From Phytophthora vignae f. sp. vignae (lineage: Eukaryota > Oomycota > Peronosporomycetes > Peronosporales > Peronosporaceae): a DNA stretch of 64,000 nucleotides. Location of the stretch: NCBI GenBank assembly GCA_016169955.1, contig JABJUM010000008.1, forward strand, positions 1,240,001-1,304,000, written 5' to 3'. A program made the translations under genes and the position numbers. This document shows positions 20,301 through 29,526 of the stretch, piece by piece (the stretch's first letter is position 1; the number at the start of each line of letters is the position of its first letter). Below the pieces are notes generated by a model that was not told the DNA's origin, did no database searches, and worked only from the letters and a program-made list of their open reading frames with translations.

Positions 20301-21710
20301 GTTGAACTGCGAAAGACGTCCACCAGCGTTGCGATCGAGGAATGTTCCATCCATCGAAATACTTTCAGTGCGCTGTGTGCGCAGCGCCTTGGCCTCCCGC
20401 AATGACTCGCCAAGATTCTGTGTACGGTTCACAGTCTTTGAGGCGTCAATGGCTAGCTTAATGGCATCCATCCAACCCTTCTTGTCTGATTCAGACGTAC
20501 AGGCCATCACCATACGTCTATCATCCACACGAAGCTCCAACACATACTCTGCTGTCACGTTTGGCGACCTGCAAACCACATCACCTGTGGCAGGCAGGGA
20601 GCGAACCGTGCATCGGTGATTGAGAAAGCTCATTTCACCCCGCGACGTCGTAGAGCTCGGGCTCTTGAAGTACTCCACCTTGGACACACTAAGCACGAAG
20701 TATCGCGACTTCCAGTTGCGCATCACACGTCCCTGCTTGTACATGCGGCCCTTCTTGATGGTGGCAGCTTGGTTGTCCAAAATCAGTTGTGCGATCGACT
20801 GGTTATCATCCGCCTCACTGCCATCGTCCTTAACGATGCGCGGGTTGCTCATGAGCTTTTGCTTCACGTGCGAGGTGGACTCGCGCAGTCGGAATGACTC
20901 CGAGTGACGAGAGTTCACTCGCTGCACATCAGCAAGCTTGTCTTTGGGCACGAACTGCAGGGTCTTGGGGGCCGTCGCGTTACGAAGCACGTTCATGACC
21001 TCCAGGTACGGCATACACAGCACATCGGTTTCGTTCACTTTGTACACAATATCGCCGATCGAGATCATGCCGCTGGTCTTGGCCTGACCCTTCAGCGCAC
21101 GCACAACAGCGCCATCAATACCGTAGCGCACTGCCTCCTCCAGATTCAAACCCATGGGGCCATTGTCGAACACCACAGCGTACGTCGTAAGCTCCGTGTC
21201 CAGATCGTTGTCCTTGTTCTGCTGGAACTTCGCGCGCACAACTTCCTGGCGCCGCGCCTCGTCGATCTCGAAGGAGATAGCGAGAGGCCTCGGCATCTTT
21301 CGGATGAGGTCGATGGCGTCGGAGAAGCCCATGCCGTCCACGTTCTGGCCGCCGATGGCCACGATCAGGTCTCCCGCCTGCACCTTGTTCTCCAGCAGCG
21401 GGTTGTTGATGTTGTCGATGGCAAGGCCGTGGTCGATCACGCCGTCCTTGGGGGGCATGAGCTTCACGCCGAGCTTTTCCTTGGCCGGCAGCTCGATGAC
21501 CACGACCTCGGGGCCGTCTTCGCCGCCGCCGCTGGTGGTGCCGCCGTCGTCCTCCTCGCCTCCGTCGCCATTCTCTTCAGTGGGGGCCGACTCGGCCGCC
21601 GCCTGCTGCTGCTGCTCCTCCTCCTCGGGGCGCTCCGAGCCGCAGGCCACGCAGGCCTCCTGGCCGTCCTCGTTGGCCGTGAACTCGCAGGCCGTGCACG
21701 TCCACGCCAT
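17376..21710 (-). CDS. Large scaffold: RanBP2 zinc finger, PDZ x2, PH, C2, coiled coil, RG/WH2-like repeats
   Basis: A single-exon frame of 1444 residues starts at the ATG at 21708-21710. A RanBP2-type zinc finger comes first (residues 3-23, WTCTAC then ACVACG). Two PDZ-like domains follow (about 70-152 with KLGVKLMPP, and 174-255 with GPMGLNLEE). A PH domain is at about 317-420 (GRMYKQGRVMRNWKSRYFVL to WMDAIKLAID). A C2 domain is at about 475-590 (VGVLSATNLTKSG, SPVWKQDNSASF). A long Ala/Glu coiled coil spans about 625-840, followed by an unassigned helical region. The last 110 residues are Gly/Arg-rich with five repeats such as GDLFSAIKARG and GDFLAAIAARK, which resemble the first half of WH2 actin-binding motifs. 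The protein is probably a membrane-cortex scaffold linking lipids and actin (inference). Confidence 0.85.
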   Translation of the reverse strand: MAWTCTACEFTANEDGQEACVACGSERPEEEEQQQQAAAESAPTEENGDGGEEDDGGTTSGGGEDGPEVVVIELPAKEKLGVKLMPPKDGVIDHGLAIDNINNPLLENKVQAGDLIVAIGGQNVDGMGFSDAIDLIRKMPRPLAISFEIDEARRQEVVRAKFQQNKDNDLDTELTTYAVVFDNGPMGLNLEEAVRYGIDGAVVRALKGQAKTSGMISIGDIVYKVNETDVLCMPYLEVMNVLRNATAPKTLQFVPKDKLADVQRVNSRHSESFRLRESTSHVKQKLMSNPRIVKDDGSEADDNQSIAQLILDNQAATIKKGRMYKQGRVMRNWKSRYFVLSVSKVEYFKSPSSTTSRGEMSFLNHRCTVRSLPATGDVVCRSPNVTAEYVLELRVDDRRMVMACTSESDKKGWMDAIKLAIDASKTVNRTQNLGESLREAKALRTQRTESISMDGTFLDRNAGGRLSQFNYEAFSTPVVHVGVLSATNLTKSGSSVNALCEVTVGAETFKTSVVKNQRSPVWKQDNSASFEAPSDDMVVEIRIFDEHLFRATELIATLSIPLKSLPNMQKTTKKYPLALGSRSAGAVLTLSLEYVNKQKAFEEDQERGRLGDDLNSNGMMNERDEMVKIKAEAQMAADEATHHAARAQEEAHMLLEQSRQKAEAAMAAAREEQREGKAAVEKAMAEAARAKEEAEKQLAEARRAQEEAQKLIEANRRIQESDVQGPSIYAVYRRMVQDGHSNEDVKKKMQEDGIDESGIQAFFDGINSYDEKIRALQAEVEKLKRSRSSRPKDEPRAADMLANLDISSDQVKLLRRLLKLEKQLQQAGIAVAADIPYEEAMAKVQEISKRMQEIGSADVTHPDPAIQKQLREEYYRLEQDMEKYNTALMLTDEYAAEEARKEREWEDENYDENMKALKAIRRMMPVDVKKMSEADLQTMKSPTGKTLPRDVARKFKRTNVLELIRMNPADIAKNHPSLLENLRVTGLTVTERRALHMHLRDIAETWKSQQGEEMTKKKYEWFKTLKETFKTVVNSYNKHVKQYGPEDNHPYATRDDPDIGCPMIGKQCPIKANKNPAYDQDLGYPDGDVYMESTVQKGNPDDAGARALAEAQELARAKLANSRADALKKHYRNVRLVAEANGACELIDTSLDQIENRQLLWFQARLKRRLERTETAATIKVELAEFGELVNEIRLASLKFAERSGMNLSGKRNAALDAKDTRSSIECNLILLYCDAVADCFDGMDERMDEVKASDKRLRSAIPVIRGLLKDLGEKSRNTLASLDKGPPVNRRVKTRTEIMKEAKEKNSAAAPPAESEAAEEAPGPGRAPHPMMAARGRGRGRGGGRDGLFAAIKGRGGRGGDDDGPPGPPADFLASIRGRGRGNPGGPGRGDLFSAIKARGGGGGDGGGRGGDLMAAIRGRGRGGMPGGGRGDFLAAIAARKKD

Positions 21711-22927
21711 GTTGTTGGAGCTTGGGTTGAAGAGTTAACCTACCGAGTAGCTACAGCTACAGCATGGGACAGCGCAACAGTGCGTTGGTTGGTTAGATAC
21801 ACGAGTGAAGGTGGCCGCGCAACCCTAAATAGGGTTTGTCTACTTTTGCTAGGCAGCTGTCCCTTTCTAGGGGATATATATCACTAGACAGAGATCTAAA
21901 TATGCCTACTGGGGGAGGAGAGAAGAAGGAGGGCGCGCACTGACCTGCACAGGCGCTCGTCCGCCGGGGATCGCGACCGCGTCGACTCTGGAGACTCGCG
22001 CGCTGGGTGCCGCCTGCTGCTCCTCGCCGCGGACTGCGCGTCCTCGAGCTGCTTCTCTGGTCTGGCGCCGACCGCCGCGCCGCGTTTTCCCTTTGTCGCG
22101 ATCGACGATTTGGAATGGAGGGGGTGAACGAAGGAGTGATGGTCCATCACCTATGTGAGGGCTAGGGCTGATTTCAATAGTAAAACGAAGACACTTGTGG
22201 ATCCAGCCCAACCAAAGGTGAGCCTTTGCTCTGGCTTGCCATTGAATTGGTCGCCGCAATACTGCGAGGGTACAAGTGTATGCATTAGAGTAATTGTGCT
22301 GCGTGCCAGTAGCAAGGCAATGCGGGCGCTGGTTGCCACGCTGGATTGACGCAAGAGCGCGACAAATACGTGGAAGGAGGCAGTTCGGCGAGACCGCAGG
22401 CGGTAGGTAACGGGCATCTTCCGCTCTCTCTGTCGAATCGGGTGGTGCTGTACCCGCCACGCCGCGTTTTTGGTCCGGCCCTAGCAAGTGCCGGTGTCGC
22501 GACGATGCAACGACTCGCGATTGAAGAGCCTTGGACTCCGAGCGTCCCGAGATCGTGTTACGTGGGCAATGACAATTGCTCGTCGACGTTTGCGTCCGTC
22601 AAGCCACGTACATGTACGTACCGTGCAAGGAGTTTTGCAAGCGAGCAATTGTACAGTAGTCGTGAACAGTAGTGGTTTTCTTTCATTTGTGCGTCGCCGC
22701 AGTGACTTGATAATAAAAGGATCGCCTTCAAGCACGCAAGCGTGCTTCCGACAGCTCTGGTTGCGGTCCGTTAAATCGACAACGCGAAACGACCTCGATA
22801 CCTGCACAATCGCTCGTGTCGACACCGCAATTCGCGCCAAGCCCGGTCCTGCTTCGTTATCCGAAGTCTCATTCAGTTTGTCGAGTTGTCTTTCATCCAA
22901 GCGAACTTGAAACTAAAGTCGGCGCCT
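21711..22927. other. 5' region of the scaffold gene and gene-free DNA
   Basis: The minus strand has a donor-like CAG|GTCAGT near 21948 and an acceptor-like GGTAG near 21740, suggesting a leader intron of about 200 bp. An initiator-like word lies at 22134-22145. Further out, two opposing frames at about 22481-22910 have no protein features. I see no other gene. Confidence 0.4.
22134..22145 (-). promoter_or_regulatory. Initiator-like word GGACCATCACTC (scaffold gene)
   Basis: This exact 12-mer also occurs upstream of MDN1 (54607-54618) and the MAP kinase gene (62218-62229). The ATCACTC part resembles the oomycete initiator pattern (YTCAYTYY). It would place the start site about 430 bp before the ATG, leaving room for the proposed leader intron. 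Confidence 0.5.
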
Positions 22928-24379
22928 TCATGTACATATAGATAGATAGCAACATATCCACGTTACTAAACGATGGTCATATAAACTGCTGACAAGAACG
23001 AACTCACCGAGGTGCACGAGCGGCATCTTCGTCACGTAGATAAATATCCCGATGAGCTTCGTCTGGACGCTGTCTGCCTGTGTTTCGAGCACAAACCCAA
23101 GTTGCTCCAGCGGATTGAAACCTAACGCGCGCTTCATCACGGCGATCGATACCACAAACGATACAAACTCAAGCGAACTGTAAGCTAGTCCAGTGAGCGT
23201 GGAAGCCAAGAGCTCGGAACTATGTAGACAGCCCTGTCAGTAAACGCTGTTGGGTAAATGAAAGAGAACCACGCGATACAAGCCTGCTCCAATAAAACGA
23301 CGCATCAATTTGGTTAGCCTAATTACATGGAGATCTTCAAACAGAAGGACTCGTACAATAAAGAATTGGGACAGCTACTTCGGCATACTCCATCAGCACA
23401 TCGTATTCCGTGAAGAATAACACATGCCTGGACTTTCGAATGAAGCAGTCACGCTCCGAACGCGAGAGGAAGACTCCAATACTGTATCAGGAGCGTGGCT
23501 GGGATTCGTGCTAATCGTTGTTGTGCTGTCTGTGCTCATTAATTGAGCATTTACATTCCATCCTGAGTTATACAGATCGGCGTGATCTGTGCTCGCTGAA
23601 ACAGCATTCGCTTCCGATGCTTTTGTACGTCGAGTATCTTACTTGTGTCGGCTGGAGCTTCAGCTTTCGACAAAGTTGCATAGTCGTGTCGGACGCTCTT
23701 TGTTTCGCTAGCTGCAAGGATTCTTAACTCTTAACGCCACCTCGACATAGTTCTCCTTTGCGAGAGGGTGATCCCGCGGTATTTTCTCCATAAGCTCTGT
23801 CATTCCGTTGAGCACTTCTGCAATATCCACCATCGACGCCCAGAAACCCACCAGATCCAACAACATGACCGTGGCGGTCGATGTCCAGGAAGAGCTACTC
23901 TGAAGCGCACTTGTGCGTTAAAAAAATCTCGATTGTGAAGCTAATCGTTTCGGGTTTGATGTCGTCACGACCACGTTGAGTTCGGTTCATCCAGTTTCTG
24001 GTGATGAGCTTGATCAAAGGCAACACAGCAACAAACAGCACTTGGTCTGTACCCGTAAGGACACGAAACCACAGATACACAGCGGATAGACCAAAGGCAG
24101 CGACATTTGGCAATGCAGTGTTGCCAATACTACTGTAGAGTACAGAAATCTGCGTGAATACCGAACGGGTATATAACTAATAACCTTAAATAATTTATAG
24201 GTCAAGGTCAAACAACGCGACGAACGGGAGATGGGTAAAGGTATTGATGTAAAAATCCAGGATACCTCCACTGGGTCAATAGTACTGACTGCAAAGTTTA
24301 AAAAATGGCGCTTCGTGCGATCTACTCGTTCTCTCTCAGCATTTCATATTAGCATTTCACTCGCAACACACAAGTACTT

Positions 24380-24541
24380 CAAGAGCGCACCCCAACCAAG
24401 CGTCTGCGCCTGACCTGGGCCGAAAAAGTCGGGATCCTCAACAAGGCTGCGCACACGCCCAGCATGTCCTACAAAGACATTGCGCTTTGGGCCGTGGCAG
24501 AGTTCAGCCAGGAGAAGGATCAGACAATCCGTATAAGGTAG
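24380..24541 (+). pseudogene. Relic of pogo/CENPB-type transposase DNA-binding domain
   Basis: A plus-strand frame reads KRLRLTWAEKVGILNKAAHT then MSYKDIALWAVAEFSQEKD, then meets a stop. The pattern (L-x-W/F-x-E-K-x-x-I-L ... S/Y-x-x-D-I-A-x-W) is that of the first helix-turn-helix of CENPB-like, pogo/Tigger-family transposases. Only about 50 residues survive; no DDE domain is nearby. It sits inside the broken membrane-protein gene on the opposite strand. Confidence 0.6.
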
Positions 24542-24578
24542 AACTGCTAACAGCACTCCTATGGTGCGAAGATGCTCG

Positions 24579-24642
24579 GTCAAAAGTCAGCGCTGAATCG
24601 ATACGGCACTGTCAAAAGTCAGCGCTGAATCGATACGGCACT
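24579..24642. repeat. Perfect 32-bp tandem duplication
   Basis: Two adjacent identical copies, 24579-24610 and 24611-24642, start GTCAAAAGTCAGCGCTGAAT and end GATACGGCACT. Perfect identity points to a recent duplication, or a repair product, within otherwise decayed DNA. Confidence 0.9.
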
Positions 24643-25173
24643 GTTGGTGTCACTCAGGACTAGTTAACAAAGCCAGTATTAACTTCGTGCTTAACTAATA
24701 TAATTCAGTACAATTCTCTCTGTATGTTTTCTGTTGTCACGATGCTCAATTTATGAATCTCGAGCCCTAATATATATCAGGCGTTCGGTAGACGCAGAGT
24801 TCTGTACTTGCTTGGCTTCGACCCATAATGACGGATTTGCTCGCCATTGACAACCCAAAATTCTTTGAAGACACAACGCCCCCACACAAGTCAAAGGGAG
24901 CGCGGCCACAAGCACTGCAAACGGAAAAGGAAACGCGACCATATTGTACAAGCAGATCATCATAAGAATGGCGGCAGTGGCTGCGAACATTTCCACCAAG
25001 ACAATCTGACCCAATGACAGCTTGAGGTGGGGCACTCCTTGCTTGAACAACATAGGTGAGCTCCCCCCTATCACTGCAGCTACCACCCAAGAGCGCACGA
25101 GGAATACCCAGTTTGTACGCCCGCCTCAATTGGTTCCAGTGGTGGCATCTCTTTTAGCAAGCTTATCTGATAA

Positions 25174-26180
25174 TGTGTGTTTCGTCCGCAATTTTAATTG
25201 AGTTTCGCGTTCGAAATTGAACTTAATTCGGTTTCATTTGCGAACGAAATGTACGGGATTAGGCGCGACGCTGATCAGGCCCACGAAGGGCTAACAAGAC
25301 CGATGGGGATGATACTGAGCATGAATGCTTTCAAGTGCAAACAAAGTGTACTCATGGGAAGTCGCGACGACACGAATTCATTAACTTAAATCAAAATTGT
25401 ACTCAAAAACTTACTCGCCCTGATAGTCGAAGGTATCATGAAGGAAGTAGTCCACGTTTTCTTGGGTCAATCGTAAATGTAGTCGGCCATCAGTTTGTTG
25501 ACGAGGGCTTGCGTCACGATGTATGACATCAAAGGTTGTCCATCAGTGTCTTCGGCATCCGTTTGCAGCATCTCCACATCTCCACTGTTCAGACTCCTTC
25601 ACCGCGCCGCCTCTTCCGCACGCTCTTCAGAAGCGCGCTTCCTCTTCTTCTTCTCCACAAGCGAGTAGCCATCACACTTCGTTAAGTGGCTCTCGAGCTT
25701 GTGTGGCTTCGGGTTGGCAATCACAGCAGAACAGCGCTGGCACTTCACGCTTCTATCAGCACCTGGTTCTTCGAAAAGCTTCCAGACCTCGCTTTTTGGT
25801 TGCCCTCCTGGCATTGCTGCTCCACGAATCCAACATGTTAGTGCACGCCATGGCCAGCTCCTTCGCCGCTTCACCCTCACCGTAGGTCTTCCTTGGTCTG
25901 TGTAGGAGTCTTTATGGTCGGCGCGCCCTTGGAGTGTCCCCACTGCGTGCAGCGAGTGCGCGCTGAGTGCGGAACGAAGTTGAAGTGCGAGTGCGCACTC
26001 GCGCCGAGAGTGAATGCGGCGAGCAAATTTTTAAAATACAGTCTAAATATAGAGAAATAATTCTTAAAAATGGCATACTCGAGTTTTTTCGACGAAACTC
26101 GAGCATTCATTCGCAAAACACGCGTTCTAAATGGTTTCGATTGCTAAACTCGAACTAAACGAAACGAAACTAAACACACA
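25174..26180. mobile_element. Short hAT-type transposon relic with degenerate terminal inverted repeats
   Basis: Ends at 25174-25216 and 26135-26180 are inverted relatives. Each begins TGTGTGTTT and contains a block that aligns 20 of 25 bases (TTTArTTcGAGTTT..C..TCGAAA). Between them is a BED zinc-finger frame on the minus strand, typical of hAT transposases, without the catalytic part. I read this as an internally deleted, about 1-kb non-autonomous element. No clear 8-bp target duplication was found, so the borders are approximate. Confidence 0.5.
25599..25814 (-). pseudogene. BED zinc-finger fragment of a hAT transposase
   Basis: A 71-residue frame from the ATG at 25812-25814 starts MPGGQPKSEVWKLFEE. 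It has the BED layout: aromatic SEVWKLF, then VKCQRC (C-x2-C), then HKLESHLTKC (H-x3-H plus C), followed by a basic KKKRKR. BED fingers bind transposon ends in hAT elements. The protein stops soon after the finger and no hAT dimerisation or DDE region is present, so it is a truncated remnant. The frame is open upstream of the chosen Met but unlike protein. Confidence 0.65.
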
Positions 26181-26551
26181 AGGCATCGGTGCGACCAGTA
26201 AAACGACACCCAACCGCCGACCACTTGTTCTGCTGGAGTAGCTGTGCAGCTGCTGGAGACGCTCGACGGAGTAGCTGCCTTGCAGTTCGACTTGCAGCGA
26301 CATCCAGGCCGCCTTCAGTCGTTGAATCGCGCGCAGCAGCCATTTGGTCTCTTCTTGCAAATGGCCTCACCCAGATAGCTGCACTTCAACTTCCATAAGT
26401 TGTGTGCGCCACACTAATAGCCCTTTCCCCATCATATCATATATAGTGTATCGCCCCATCAAACCGCATCCCGCGTCCTCCATTGCTTTTTGGGCGCGCA
26501 GAAAGCCAGGCAATAGGCTCCGTGTGCCCCCTCTCGCTTGATCCGCTCGCC

Positions 26552-29275
26552 ATGGCCTCCAACGACGTGGACTTCCGGGCGCTGTACCAGAGCTCACTCA
26601 AGCTGACGACGTCCCTCGGGGAGCTGGGCATCCCTCGGCTGGAGAAGCGCCTGGAGCAGCTGGACGACGCGTCGCGCGCGCAGGCCCCGACCGGCAGCCG
26701 CAAGCGCCCGGCCGCCGCCGGCGCCGACAAGGCCAACTTCCTGCTGGCGGCCAAGGGCATCGACGCCGAGAAGCTCAGCAAGGAGCTGCAGCAGTTCGAG
26801 ATCGCGCCCGAGTTCGAGCCCGAGACGCCGCTGGGCGAGACGGATCTCGAGGGGTATCTGGCCCACCACCACGAGATGATTGTGCTCACGGCCATCGAGG
26901 ACGTCAACCGCCGCACGGTGGAGGCCACCCACGACCGCATGAACCGCGCCATGATCGACGACTTCGAGGACGCCAAGCAGCGGCTGCTGGAGGATCTGGG
27001 CGGCGCCAAGACGCTCGGGATCCGCAACTACCCGCGCGTGCTGGAGCAGGACGAGGCCGCGGGCAGCATCTTCGCCTCTGCAGCTCGCGAGAAGCGCCAG
27101 GCTCTGGAGCCGGCGTCGGGTCTGGGCCTCAGCGGCGCGGGCTTCGCGGGCCAGCCGCGCTTCCAGTCCACGACCAGCTCCATAACGCCGTCCCTGCATA
27201 TGTCGCAGCTGCACGTAGAGAACGCCATGACGGAGGAGATGAAGCAGTACTACTCGGTCATCAAGGAGCTCAACAGCAGCAGGGTGCCCAACACGCGCAG
27301 CCAGTTCGAACTCGCGCGCCACTTCCAGCGCGTGTGCTCTTCGAACGTGTCCGTGTCGGTCACTGGATCCAAGTGGGAGGCCGTGCTCAAGTGCTGGCAG
27401 CTGGTGAACGACATGCTGGCTGGTGGAGATGCGACCAAGCCCAATGCGCCCAAGCTGGCGGAGCGGGAGTTCTCCGCCGTGAGGGAGGGAAGCGACGAGG
27501 CGCAGCGCACGCTGCTCCAGCACCGCTTCGCCTTCGGCGCCCGCGTGTTCCTGGAAAACCAGTTCCGGGCCTTCGTGCAGGAAACGGTGCAGAAAAACAA
27601 CCTTGCTACTGGCGGCATTCCGGACCTGGTGTCGACGATTCGCGCGTTCGTGAAGCACCTGCACAGCTCGCGTTATGCTGCTAACGGAAGTGGCAGCGGC
27701 ACGGATGTCGACAACATTTGGGCGATTATCTACTACTGCCTCCGTTGCGGTGGCGACCAAGAAGCTGTCAACCTCGCTACCAGCCTGGCGGGCGCGGACT
27801 CCCCCATTGACGGCGACGTCCTGTGTGCGCTGAGATACCGTGCGCACCAGAAGAGCCTCTACGCGGATCGCAATGCCAACCCGTTGAAAGCCTTCTCGAA
27901 GCAGTTCCCTGCTGAATTCGACCGTTTGGTGGATCGCTACCACCGCTTGGTCAGCTCCTCGATCGACGCAGTTCCTGTCGTGAACCCGTTCGAGCGCTGC
28001 GTGGTGAACCTCCTGTGCTTCGGCAATGTGAATGCGAGCGAGTCGCGTGTCCTGACTACTGTGGAGGACTACCTGTGGCAGCGCCTTTGCTTCATCCAGC
28101 GTGTGGCGTCGACGAGCTCGGGCCCGGACAGCACGTATACAATCGCAAAGCTCTCCCAGAGCATCCAGAGGTTTGGCCCGGCGCACTTTGAAGGCGGCGC
28201 CCAGCCAGGTGGAGGCAACTTCACGGCATTCTTGTACTTTGAAATTCTACTTATCACGCAGGAGTTCGAGAAGGCGATCAAATACCTGGCATCCAAGGGC
28301 TTTCTGCTGGAGGCAGTACACTTCGCGATCTCGCTGAACCACTTCGGTCTTCTGGAGTGCACATCGTTCTCAATGGGAGAGGAAGATGAGACGACGATCG
28401 ACCTGGTGCGCCTTGTTCGCCAGTACATCCACGGTTTCCAGCGCGCGAACGCCGCGGAGGCAGCGGACTACGTGGCTTGCATTTCGGATTTGGCAGCGAA
28501 GAAGGAGCTACTCGCGGAGCTGCTGCTCGACACGCGCAAGTTCGACGTGCTGGCTGGATTCACAAACAACACAGACGGCTCGCGTACGCGTGGCCTGTAC
28601 GACCACCTGCTGAAGGACGAGCCTGAGGATGAGGTCAAGGAGCTGATTCTCTCGGCTGCGCGCAAGGCCGAGGCTCGCGGCCGCCCGCACGATGCGTTCG
28701 CGTTGCTGAAGAGCGCCGGCGATATCGAGGGTGTCATTGTGCTGCTCAACTCGCAGCTTAGCTCGACCCTGTCGGCTACTCGGCCAGAGCGCGAGGAGTG
28801 GTTCCGTGAGGCCAAGGAGTTCGCCGAGAAGTGGATGCGATTCCCGTGGGTGCAGACCATCGCGAACAGACATGCGCGCACCGCTGCCATCGCCTTCCAG
28901 ACGCTGCTGAACATCAGCATCTTCCTCGAGATCTACGAGAAGCAGCAGTACGAGGACGCCATCGCGTTTGTTGATGAGCTGGAGGTTGTGCCGACGCACA
29001 ACTCGAGCAACCTGGCGCTCTGCGTTGATCGCTTCCTCGCCTTCGACGAGAGTGTGCGCCAGAACTTCCATATCTTGCTGCTCGGATACATGGAGTGCCT
29101 TGTGCGCGATGCGGACCGCCTGAAGACGCAAGCGTCGGGCGAATTACGGCGTGCTGGCGTCGCTGCCCTGCGCGAAAAGGCCGAGCTGCTCGTCACATTT
29201 GCCGGCATGATCAAGTTCCGCCTACCGTCGGGCACCAACGAGCGGCTGAACCGCATGGAGGCCATGATCTATTAG
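26552..29275 (+). CDS. NUP93: Nucleoporin Nup93/Nic96
   Basis: A single exon encodes 907 residues from the ATG at 26552. It is a linker nucleoporin of the inner ring of the nuclear pore, joining Nup62-complex and Nup155/Nup205 partners. It starts DFRALYQSSLKLTTSLGELG, helical like the N-terminus of the family. It then has the all-helical body with segments that I recognise from Nic96/Nup93: YYCLRCGGDQEAVNLA, FLYFEILLITQEFEKAI, YLASKGFLLEAVHFAISL, NHFGLLECTS. The length is near the usual 820-840, with extra sequence at residues 50-75 and 180-200. The frame is open 23 codons further upstream, but the chosen ATG follows a pyrimidine-rich leader. It converges with the next gene, 251 bp apart. Confidence 0.85.
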   Translation: MASNDVDFRALYQSSLKLTTSLGELGIPRLEKRLEQLDDASRAQAPTGSRKRPAAAGADKANFLLAAKGIDAEKLSKELQQFEIAPEFEPETPLGETDLEGYLAHHHEMIVLTAIEDVNRRTVEATHDRMNRAMIDDFEDAKQRLLEDLGGAKTLGIRNYPRVLEQDEAAGSIFASAAREKRQALEPASGLGLSGAGFAGQPRFQSTTSSITPSLHMSQLHVENAMTEEMKQYYSVIKELNSSRVPNTRSQFELARHFQRVCSSNVSVSVTGSKWEAVLKCWQLVNDMLAGGDATKPNAPKLAEREFSAVREGSDEAQRTLLQHRFAFGARVFLENQFRAFVQETVQKNNLATGGIPDLVSTIRAFVKHLHSSRYAANGSGSGTDVDNIWAIIYYCLRCGGDQEAVNLATSLAGADSPIDGDVLCALRYRAHQKSLYADRNANPLKAFSKQFPAEFDRLVDRYHRLVSSSIDAVPVVNPFERCVVNLLCFGNVNASESRVLTTVEDYLWQRLCFIQRVASTSSGPDSTYTIAKLSQSIQRFGPAHFEGGAQPGGGNFTAFLYFEILLITQEFEKAIKYLASKGFLLEAVHFAISLNHFGLLECTSFSMGEEDETTIDLVRLVRQYIHGFQRANAAEAADYVACISDLAAKKELLAELLLDTRKFDVLAGFTNNTDGSRTRGLYDHLLKDEPEDEVKELILSAARKAEARGRPHDAFALLKSAGDIEGVIVLLNSQLSSTLSATRPEREEWFREAKEFAEKWMRFPWVQTIANRHARTAAIAFQTLLNISIFLEIYEKQQYEDAIAFVDELEVVPTHNSSNLALCVDRFLAFDESVRQNFHILLLGYMECLVRDADRLKTQASGELRRAGVAALREKAELLVTFAGMIKFRLPSGTNERLNRMEAMIY

Positions 29276-29526
29276 AATACAAGTCGTTAGTGCCGCTCAG
29301 ACGAACAAAAATCGGATGTACTACTGGTAGATCCAGAAGGACTTCAACGCACAGGAACAATGAACGCACTCACGATTGCAAATTGTACTCGCACTAGAAC
29401 TATTCATTCTTCTTCGGGGCTACAACTACACTGTCAGTCTCTCTCATCTCGCTGATCTACTGCTTTCGGCCAAATAAATCTTGCATGCTGTGCTGTGTCT
29501 TGACCTACGCACGAAACATCGATAAA

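Larger units (their letters stand above)
22928..25098 (-). pseudogene. Decayed multi-pass membrane protein gene
   Basis: Scattered minus-strand fragments in different frames make sense as one protein, in order from 25098 leftwards. They are a hydrophobic block (LVEMFAATAAILMMICLYNM, FPFAVLVAALPLTCVGAL), then near 24110-23920 LPLIKLITRNWMNRTQRGRD and ETISFTIEIF. Near 23870-23720 comes TVMLLDLVGFWASMVDIAEV followed by LNGMTELMEKI. Near 23430-23360 is FFTEYDVLMEYAEVAVPILY, and near 23210-22940 YSSLEFVSFVVSIAVMKRAL with GFNPLEQLGFVLETQ. Stops and frame changes separate them, and a pogo-like relic lies inside. The pattern recalls a repetitive family of large membrane proteins I associate with Phytophthora genomes (recall, not searched). 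The gene is dead; its original N-terminus is not visible. Confidence 0.6.

Noticed and set aside
22481..22910. Opposing frames of about 140 codons.
   Set aside because: Both have Arg/Ser-rich, domain-free composition, as expected from random GC-balanced sequence.
26594..28186. A 530-codon minus-strand frame opposite Nup93, and many long frames opposite MDN1 and the scaffold gene.
   Set aside because: They are antisense shadows of GC-biased coding DNA: composition is Arg/His/Leu-rich repeats without domains, and the sense strand has a recognised protein.
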